Of a stretch of 5,543 nucleotides of DNA, positions 1-5,543 are shown piece by piece. This stretch comes from Allobrachymonas sp. (GTDB taxonomy: Bacteria; Pseudomonadota; Gammaproteobacteria; Burkholderiales; Burkholderiaceae), in contig JAUMXD010000088.1 in NCBI GenBank assembly GCA_030529305.1, positions 1-5,543 on the forward strand. Direction: 5' to 3'. The notes under the pieces were generated by a model that searched no databases, was not told the origin of the DNA, and saw nothing but the letters and a program-made list of their open reading frames with translations. The first letter of the stretch is position 1; each line of letters opens with the position of its first letter. The translations under genes and the position numbers were made by a program.

Positions 1-351
1 CAGCGTGGCGGCGGCGAGCACGCCCCCTGGTTCGTGGCCCGCAAAGACATGGCCACCAACACCCTGTACGCCGTGCAAGGGCATGACCACCCCTGGCTGC
101 TCTCGCACGAATTGACGTTTGACAACGCCAGCTGGTGCGCCGGAATCGCCCCAGAGGCCGGAAGCTATACGGCCAAAACGCGCTACCGCCAGCAGGATGC
201 GGCTTGTGAGCTGCAGCCCAATGACGCTGCCAAATGCGAAACCGTCATCTGGCAGCTGCGCTTTGCCGAAGCGCAATGGGCCGTTACGCCCGGCCAAAGC
301 GCCGTGCTGTACGACGGCGAGGTGTGCCTGGGCGGCGGCATCATCGTTTGA
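1..351 (+). CDS. mnmA: MnmA, tRNA-specific 2-thiouridylase, C-terminal part (5' end outside window)
   Basis: MnmA (TrmU) uses ATP and persulfide sulfur to make 2-thiouridine at the wobble position of tRNAs for Lys, Glu and Gln, in the cytoplasm. The open frame enters from base 1 and ends at TGA 349-351, giving 116 visible residues, about the last third of a family member of roughly 360-370 residues. Recognisable family blocks, numbered from the first visible codon, are the APWFVARKD stretch (8-16), [14 protein letters not shown] (18-31), the tRNA-contacting [10 protein letters not shown] (58-67) and the hallmark [23 protein letters not shown] (93-115). These form the C-terminal beta-barrel. 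The ATP-binding loop and the two catalytic cysteines lie upstream, so activity cannot be judged here. Residues about 70-85 look slightly expanded relative to the E. coli protein. The first ATG in view (base 34) is internal, not a start. The next gene, argG, is 162 bases away on the same strand and need not be co-transcribed. Confidence 0.95.
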   Translation, partial: QRGGGEHAPWFVARKDMATNTLYAVQGHDHPWLLSHELTFDNASWCAGIAPEAGSYTAKTRYRQQDAACELQPNDAAKCETVIWQLRFAEAQWAVTPGQSAVLYDGEVCLGGGIIV

Positions 352-362
352 TCGCTCTTATC

Positions 363-393
363 TTGAACCGTATCTGCCCTGCTTGCTGATAAT
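363..393 (+). promoter_or_regulatory. weak candidate sigma-70 promoter upstream of argG
   Basis: TTGAAC (363-368) and GATAAT (388-393, five of six matches to TATAAT) are separated by 19 bases, longer than the ideal 17. Transcription from it would start near base 400 and leave a leader of about 115 bases before argG. An alternative closer to the gene, TTGCAA (461-466) with CAGTAT (485-490), has an 18-base spacer but a poorer -10. The gap 352-513 contains no gene that I can support. Neither promoter is strong, and read-through from mnmA is also possible because no terminator is visible after mnmA. Confidence 0.25.
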
Positions 394-450
394 CCACCTC
401 TGCACATTGCTCAAAACACGCCCGTAAGCGCTGCGCAGTGCCGTGCATAA

Positions 451-1857
<1,407 letters not shown>

Positions 1858-1889
1858 ATAAAGCGCTCGGTGTTCACCACCACAGCCCC

Positions 1890-1923
1890 AACGCCCGGCA
1901 GCCTTACCGCTCCGGGCGTTTTT
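1890..1923 (+). terminator. Rho-independent terminator of argG
   Basis: A perfect 9-bp stem pairs AACGCCCGG (1890-1898) with CCGGGCGTT (1912-1920). It can extend inward by AGC (1900-1902) with GCT (1909-1911) past one bulged C, leaving a 6-base loop. A run of five T (1919-1923) ends the structure. It lies 32 bases after the argG stop and before the next gene. It also argues against starting the downstream reading frame at 1870, which would place the terminator inside a coding region. Confidence 0.9.
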
Positions 1924-2022
1924 GCAAGGCCCATACACTCTTGCTTCACCCCGTTCAATCAAGCTCGCTCGCCGCGCGCTGCCAAGCAACATTCACCCTG
2001 CAGTAACACGCACCACTCAACC

Positions 2023-2616
2023 ATGCAAGTTCGCTACCTCGTAGATAACAGCCCTGCACGCAAAGCTCTGGCTTCCGCCTTGTCCAAACAGATCTACCGC
2101 GGCCAGCCGCTCATTCGCCTGATTCGGCTGGGCGACGCGCTGGTGCTGCTGCCTTTTCTGGTACTGGCGGCCTACTTTTTTCTTCAGACAGGCAAACTTT
2201 TGAACAACGGCATCACCGATTGGTTCGAGCCCGGTGAAATGCCCTTGATCCACGACTTGGGCTGGATGCGCTGGGCCATGCTGCTGGGCGCTTATCTGGT
2301 CATGCTCTACGCCACCTGCCTGCGCCCCCATTTGATTTATCGCCTCATGCGGCACACCATCAACACCCTGATCGAAGGCGACAACGTGCTGGAAATTCGC
2401 GAAGACGGCCTCTATCACGCTGGCCACTACGGCCACACCGTGTTCAACTACAGCGAGGTGCGCCAAGTGGACGATGACCTACGTGGCTTTGTGGTGGTGC
2501 GAATTGGCCGCGGGCACTTTCACGCCGTACCGCACAGCGCCTTTGCCGACGAGGCCCAACGCCAGCAATTTGTCCAGCTGCTGCGCAACAAAGCTGGCTT
2601 GACGCAACCTACCTAA
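2023..2616 (+). CDS. Two-helix membrane protein with YcxB-like C-terminal domain, function unknown
   Basis: The product is 197 residues. A basic N-terminus (about 1-36, including RLIRLGD) precedes two hydrophobic segments, about 37-56 (DALVLLPFLVLAAYFFLQ) and about 82-100 (MRWAMLLGAYLVMLYATCL). Then comes a soluble C-terminal domain (about 118-190). This domain has the pattern seen in YcxB-like proteins: EIREDGLYH, then FNYSEVRQVDDD, a beta segment FVVVRIGRGHFHAVP, then a helix ending FVQLLRNK. I infer an inner-membrane protein with the domain on the cytoplasmic side. The biochemical role of this family is not known, so none is offered. The frame is open from 1870, but that start would run through the argG terminator. 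ATG 2023 is the only ATG, GTG or TTG in frame between the terminator and the first hydrophobic segment. No Shine-Dalgarno sequence or clear promoter is visible before it. The gene converges with the exported-protein gene downstream. YcxB assignment is moderate; the membrane topology is more secure. Confidence 0.8.
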   Translation: MQVRYLVDNSPARKALASALSKQIYRGQPLIRLIRLGDALVLLPFLVLAAYFFLQTGKLLNNGITDWFEPGEMPLIHDLGWMRWAMLLGAYLVMLYATCLRPHLIYRLMRHTINTLIEGDNVLEIREDGLYHAGHYGHTVFNYSEVRQVDDDLRGFVVVRIGRGHFHAVPHSAFADEAQRQQFVQLLRNKAGLTQPT

Positions 2617-2630
2617 TCATCAAAAGCAAC

Positions 2631-2654
2631 AAAAAGCCCCCTTGGCGGGGGCTT
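2631..2654 (-). terminator. Terminator between convergent genes, oriented mainly for the minus strand
   Basis: An 8-bp perfect stem pairs AAGCCCCC (2634-2641) with GGGGGCTT (2647-2654) around the 5-base loop TTGGC. On the minus strand the stem runs into TTTTT (bases 2635-2631), so it is a strong intrinsic terminator for the exported-protein gene that stops at 2688. On the plus strand the stem is followed only by TT then GGGC, so termination of the membrane-protein gene (stop at 2616) would be weaker. It probably acts in both directions with unequal strength. Confidence 0.85.
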
Positions 2655-2687
2655 GGGCAATGGGCACAGCAAAATGCCATACCGTGC

Positions 2688-3155
2688 TTACTGCTGCTTG
2701 GCTGGCTCCGGGTTCATGAGCGGTGCGCCTGCATCAGTGCTTGGCATGGTCTGCTGCATCATGGGTTTGGGCTGCACGGGTTGGGGCTTGCTTGGCATGG
2801 CCTGATCGCCGCTCGGCAGCAAATCGCCGCGCACTTCGGTTTCATGAAAGATGCCGCCGCCTTCTACGCTGCCGGTATGGGTACCCGCACCGCGCACGCG
2901 TTCTTCACAGGCTTGCTTGTAGCCCTCGGGCAAGCGCTGGCAGCGCGCCAAGGCATTGCGCACGTAACGCTCGCCATTTTGCTCGCTGAATTTGCTGGCG
3001 CGTGCCGCAGCCGCTTCGTGCTGGGCTGCGCTTTTGTAGCCCTTGCGCGCGCCGCTTTTTCTGGGTGCGGCCGAGCCTTGGGCAAAGGCCGTGGCAGCAG
3101 CCGCGCACAAAGTGGTCAAAACAAGTGCCGAGCGAAAGGTGTTGCGTTGATTCAT
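2688..3155 (-). CDS. Small exported protein of unknown function with signal peptide and proline-rich tail
   Basis: The product is 155 residues. Residues 1-25 form a Sec-type signal peptide: basic MNQRNTFR, a hydrophobic core ALVLTTLCAAAATAF, and a likely cleavage after AFA (25) before QG. The mature protein begins with a basic, Ala-rich stretch (about 28-55: RKSGARKGYKSAAQHEAAAARA). A compact block, about 60-107, holds two cysteines, C72 and C83, inside RCQRLPEGYKQAC, then GAGTHTGSVEGGGIFHETEV. The tail (about 112-155) is rich in Pro, Met and Gln and probably disordered. I recall similar R-C...LP...AC..R..G...GSV.GGG blocks in uncharacterised Burkholderiales proteins, but no function is known to me. 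The cysteines could form a periplasmic disulfide (inference). The start at 3155 is chosen because AAGGGGG lies 7 bases upstream and the signal peptide begins there. The longer frame to 3269 would bury the signal peptide. A candidate promoter lies at 3323-3351 and a terminator just downstream of the stop. Confidence 0.85.
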   Translation of the reverse strand: MNQRNTFRSALVLTTLCAAAATAFAQGSAAPRKSGARKGYKSAAQHEAAAARASKFSEQNGERYVRNALARCQRLPEGYKQACEERVRGAGTHTGSVEGGGIFHETEVRGDLLPSGDQAMPSKPQPVQPKPMMQQTMPSTDAGAPLMNPEPAKQQ

Positions 3156-3162
3156 GATGATT

Positions 3163-3169
3163 CCCCCTT
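3163..3169 (-). promoter_or_regulatory. Ribosome binding site deciding the start of the exported-protein gene
   Basis: Read on the minus strand, AAGGGGG lies 7 bases before the ATG whose first base is 3155. It is the only purine-rich Shine-Dalgarno-like stretch near a start codon in this frame, and it selects the start that exposes the signal peptide. Confidence 0.65.
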
Positions 3170-3322
3170 GTTGCCGAAGAACAAAGACAGCGCCAGTGCA
3201 GCGTCTGGCCCATTCGGCTTGCGAAGCGGGAGGGGACAGCCCCATGCCCCGCCACACAAGCTCTGCCATTGACCTTGTAACTGCCCTGCTGCACTGCGGA
3301 GCAGCACAAAGGCCGCCAAACC

Positions 3323-3351
3323 ATTATGCGAAGGGGCAATCCTGCTGTCTG
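3323..3351 (-). promoter_or_regulatory. Candidate sigma-70 promoter for the exported-protein gene
   Basis: On the minus strand, CAGACA (3351-3346, four of six matches to TTGACA) is followed by a 17-base spacer and CATAAT (3328-3323, five of six matches to TATAAT). Transcription would start near 3316 and give a leader of about 160 bases before the ATG at 3155. Spacing is ideal and the -10 is good, but the -35 is only fair. Confidence 0.4.
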
Positions 3352-3388
3352 TTGACACTGGCAAACAACGGTAAGCCCAGGTAACAAC

Positions 3389-3418
3389 TTTGCATGCTGT
3401 CGCATCAAGCAGTGCAAA
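3389..3418. repeat. Inverted repeat (imperfect hairpin)
   Basis: TTTGCATGCT (3389-3398) pairs with AGCA (3408-3411) and TGCAAA (3413-3418), with one bulged G at 3412 and a 9-base loop, for ten base pairs. There is no T-tract on either strand, so it does not look like an intrinsic terminator. It lies upstream of the candidate minus-strand promoter and could be a protein-binding site or simply chance. Confidence 0.4.
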
Positions 3419-3544
3419 AGGGCAAGCGCTGATGAGCAACGACGATGGCTGCGTGTGCCATGCTTGCAGCCAGACCCTGCACCAAACTGCCACACGCCAT
3501 GTAGGCATCTGCTCGAGCTTCGTGAAAAAGGCGAAATGTCGTGC

Positions 3545-3598
3545 GCAAGCCGCCCATACCAAACATCCGCATATATGGTTTGGTTGCGCGCGGCTTGC
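3545..3598. repeat. Nested inverted repeat forming a two-tier hairpin
   Basis: The outer arms GCAAGCCGC (3545-3553) and GCGGCTTGC (3590-3598) are perfectly complementary over 9 bp. After a small internal loop (4 against 5 bases), the inner arms ACCAAAC (3558-3564) and GTTTGGT (3578-3584) pair over 7 bp. The loop (3565-3577) contains the self-complementary octamer CATATATG (3570-3577). No T run follows on either strand, so a standard terminator is unlikely. Confidence 0.6.
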
Positions 3599-3622
3599 AG
3601 GCGTTTTCAATACGGCAGATTT

Positions 3623-3648
3623 CCATGCCTGCCTACCATGCCTGCCTA
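3623..3648. repeat. Perfect 13-bp tandem duplication
   Basis: CCATGCCTGCCTA at 3623-3635 is repeated exactly and immediately at 3636-3648. Only two copies are present. A slippage duplication or a pair of binding sites would both look like this. Confidence 0.75.
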
Positions 3649-3822
3649 TTGAACCATTCACGGCCAAACGACAGCTTGCTTGGCCGCCGCGCTATTGGCG
3701 CAGGCCGCAAAGGCAGCCTGCAAACAGCTGTATCAATCAGATTGCGGTACAGGGTTGAAGCAAGCGGCGCCAGACCCTGCACGCCACGCGCGCTACTCCC
3801 GATCCCTCAAAGCACGCGCAAG

Positions 3823-5543
3823 TCATCCCCGCCAACGCAGCACGCGCAGGCCGTTGAAGACCACGAGCAAACTTGCGCCCACATCGGCAAACACGGCCAT
3901 CCACATGCTGGCGTTGCCCAGCATGGCCAGCAGCAAGAAGGCGGCCTTGATGCCCAGTGCCAGCGTGATGTTTTGCCAGAGCACGCCGTGCGCGTGTTGG
4001 GACAGGCGCACCGTTTCGGCCACGCGGCGCAGGTCGTCGTTCATGATGACGACGTCGGCCGCTTCGGTGGCAATGTGCGTGCCGCCCTGCCCCATGGCAA
4101 AGCCCACGCGGGCCACAGCCAGCGCCGGGGCATCATTGATGCCATCGCCCACCATGCCGGTGGCGTGCCCGTTTTTGGTGTTGAGCGTCTGCATGGCTTC
4201 GAGCTTTTGCTGCGGCAGCAATTCAGCTTGCACTTGGGTGACGCCCACCTCTTGGGCAATGGCTTGTGCGCTGGCGGGATTGTCGCCCGTAAGCATCACC
4301 AAAGTCAGCCCCAGGGCTTGCAGCTCTTGCACGGCTTGTTTCGAGCCGGGCTTGATGGCATCGGCCACCACCAGCAAGGCCAGCACGCCTTGCTCGTCGG
4401 CCAGCAGGCTGATGCTGCGGCCCAGGCGCTCGTGCTCGGCCATGCGCGCTTCCAGCGCGGGCGAGCAGTGCCCGCGTTCGTGAATCCAGCGGTGGTTGCC
4501 CAGAATCAGCCCCTGTCCTTCGATGTTGCCGCTGGTGCCGCGCCCGGCTTCAACGGCAAAGTCGCTCACTTCCAGCTGCGCACCGGCCATGTCGGCCAGG
4601 CCCTGCGCAATGGCTTTGGAAACAGGGTGATCCGAGCGCGCAGCAATGCCCGTAGCCAGCTGCCACACGCGCAACTCATCCACACCTGCGCGCACGATTT
4701 CGTAAGCCACCAAGTGCGGCTTGCCTTCGGTCAAGGTGCCGGTTTTGTCCAGCGCAATGTGCGTGAGCTTGCGCGCTTCTTCCAGATACGCGCCGCCCTT
4801 GATCAGGATGCCGCGCCGCGCCGCCGCTGCCAGGCCACTCACCACGGTGACGGGGGTGGAGATCACCAAGGCACAGGGGCAGGCGATGACCAGAATCACC
4901 AGCGCCTTGTAAACGGCTTGCAGCCACGTCCAGCCCGCCAGCCAGGGCCCCAGCAGGGCCACACCCAGCGACAAGGCGAACACGGCCGGTGTGTACACGG
5001 CAGCGAATTTGTCCACAAACCGCTGGGTCGGCGCACGCGCGCCCTGCGCTTGCTCCACCGCGTGGATGATGCGCGCCAGCACCGTGTCGCTGGCGGGTGC
5101 GGTCACTTCAAATTCCAGTGCGCCGTGCTGGTTGATGGTGCCGGCAAACACTTCGTCGCCCGGGCCTTTTTCAACAGGCACGCTCTCGCCCGTCACAGGA
5201 GCCTGGTCGATGGCGCTGTGCCCTGCAAGCACACGGCCATCCAGCGCCAAGCGCTCGCCGGGCTTGACGCGCACCACTGCGCCCTGGGCAATGCCCTGGG
5301 CCGGTTCGCTGCGCCAGCTGCCATCGGCCTGGCGCACTTCGGCCATCGCCGGGGCCAAGTCCAGCAAGCCCTTGATGGCATTGCGGGCACGATCGACTGC
5401 ACGCGCCTCAATCCACTCGGCCAGCGAATACAGCGCCATCACCATCGCGGCTTCGGCCCATTGCCCGATCACGAAGGCGCCGGTCACAGCCACCGTCATC
5501 AGGGTGGTGATGCTCAACTGCCCGCGCAGCAACAAGGCCAGGC
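3823..5543 (-). CDS. cadA: Zn/Cd/Pb-translocating P1B-type ATPase, N-terminus outside window
   Basis: This inner-membrane pump uses ATP to export divalent soft metals (Zn, Cd, Pb) from the cytoplasm. About 573 residues are visible, and the frame runs off the right edge. The apparent start near 5535 is an internal TTG. Full-length relatives have roughly 700-800 residues, so the N-terminal metal-binding domain and first two helices are missing from view. Numbering from that TTG codon: a helix pair at about 10-45; the actuator motif TGES at 115-118; a helix pair at about 181-235 carrying the metal-site CPC (219-221); the phosphorylation motif DKTGT (D263); the HP signature of P1B pumps (H303-P304); TGDN (416-419) and GDGINDAP (463-470); and the last helix pair with K530 and D551. 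CPC plus the Lys and Asp in the last two helices point to the Zn/Cd/Pb subgroup rather than the Cu pumps. All catalytic motifs are intact. The symbol could equally be zntA; metal preference is inferred. Confidence 0.95.
   Translation of the reverse strand, partial: LALLLRGQLSITTLMTVAVTGAFVIGQWAEAAMVMALYSLAEWIEARAVDRARNAIKGLLDLAPAMAEVRQADGSWRSEPAQGIAQGAVVRVKPGERLALDGRVLAGHSAIDQAPVTGESVPVEKGPGDEVFAGTINQHGALEFEVTAPASDTVLARIIHAVEQAQGARAPTQRFVDKFAAVYTPAVFALSLGVALLGPWLAGWTWLQAVYKALVILVIACPCALVISTPVTVVSGLAAAARRGILIKGGAYLEEARKLTHIALDKTGTLTEGKPHLVAYEIVRAGVDELRVWQLATGIAARSDHPVSKAIAQGLADMAGAQLEVSDFAVEAGRGTSGNIEGQGLILGNHRWIHERGHCSPALEARMAEHERLGRSISLLADEQGVLALLVVADAIKPGSKQAVQELQALGLTLVMLTGDNPASAQAIAQEVGVTQVQAELLPQQKLEAMQTLNTKNGHATGMVGDGINDAPALAVARVGFAMGQGGTHIATEAADVVIMNDDLRRVAETVRLSQHAHGVLWQNITLALGIKAAFLLLAMLGNASMWMAVFADVGASLLVVFNGLRVLRWRG

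Larger units (their letters stand above)
3469..3782. repeat. 14-bp direct repeat pair, 300 bp apart
   Basis: GCCAGACCCTGCAC occurs at 3469-3482 and again, identically, at 3769-3782. The interval between them (3483-3768) has no recognisable terminal inverted repeats or coding sequence. It could mark an old small insertion or duplication, but a coincidence in GC-rich sequence cannot be excluded. Confidence 0.5.
3352..3822. other. Non-coding gap with hairpins and short repeats, no supported gene
   Basis: This stretch lies between the promoter region of the exported-protein gene and the stop codon of the metal ATPase. Short open frames exist on both strands. None has a good ribosome binding site, a recognisable motif, or the steady GC-ending codon pattern seen in the neighbouring genes. 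What it does hold is a hairpin at 3389-3418, a larger nested hairpin at 3545-3598, a 13-bp tandem duplication at 3623-3648 and a pair of 14-bp direct repeats. No clear T-tract terminator for the ATPase is visible. A stem of CGCGTGCT with AGCGCGCG (one G-U pair, minus strand, about 3786-3817) lacks a following T run. Confidence 0.6.

Noticed and set aside
3096..3107. Possible lipoprotein lipobox around C17 of the exported protein (TTLCA)
   Set aside because: The residue before Cys is Leu rather than Gly, Ala or Ser, and a better signal peptidase I site (AFA before QG) follows.
3352..3357. Perfect TTGACA -35 hexamer on the plus strand
   Set aside because: No acceptable -10 is found 15-19 bases downstream, and no plus-strand gene follows.
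3405..3626. 73-residue minus-strand frame in the intergenic gap (begins MEICRIENAC)
   Set aside because: It has only a weak AGGCAGG-like stretch upstream, mixed third-position bases and no recognisable domain. The nested hairpin falls inside it. I cannot support it as a gene without conservation data.
3432..3758. Cys-rich plus-strand frame starting MSNDDGCVCHAC
   Set aside because: The first 30 or so codons show fairly GC-rich third positions, but the pattern fades, no good ribosome binding site precedes it, and the rest has unnatural composition. Probably chance.
3680..4483. Open frame of 267 residues on the plus strand opposite the ATPase
   Set aside because: It mostly overlaps the ATPase antisense, and its Ser/Ala/Thr-rich product has no recognisable motif or ribosome binding site.
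5533..5535. TTG at the right edge as start codon of the metal ATPase
   Set aside because: The frame continues to the window edge, and the family has about 150-200 more residues upstream. The TTG encodes an internal Leu.

Overview
The window looks like ordinary chromosomal DNA from a GC-rich betaproteobacterium, most likely Comamonadaceae (Acidovorax/Comamonas-like). This rests on recognising the ArgG and MnmA sequence styles by eye, on strongly GC-ending codons in the genes, and on a small secreted protein of a type I associate with Burkholderiales. No database search was possible, so the family assignment is an inference.

Layout, left to right. Bases 1-351 (+) are the 3' end of mnmA (tRNA 2-thiouridylase), cut by the window edge. 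A 162-base gap with a weak candidate promoter leads to argG (514-1857, +), a complete 447-residue argininosuccinate synthase that closes with a clear intrinsic terminator (1890-1923). Next is a small two-helix membrane protein with a YcxB-like C-terminal domain (2023-2616, +). It converges on a small exported protein of unknown function (2688-3155, -), and a hairpin between them (2634-2654) has its T-tract on the minus strand, so it mainly serves the exported-protein gene. Bases 3156-3822 carry no convincing gene but hold a plausible minus-strand promoter, two stem-loops, a 13-bp tandem duplication and a 14-bp direct repeat spaced exactly 300 bp apart. The right end (3823-5543, -) is the C-terminal three quarters of a Zn/Cd/Pb-type P1B ATPase whose start lies beyond the window.

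The genes do not form one functional system. mnmA (translation fidelity), argG (arginine biosynthesis) and the metal exporter are separate housekeeping or stress functions, each apparently its own transcription unit. I see no transposase, integrase, phage gene, CRISPR array, tRNA/rRNA or toxin-antitoxin pair. I found no credible new biological system. The least explained items are the small exported protein and the repeat- and hairpin-rich 3.4-3.8 kb gap.
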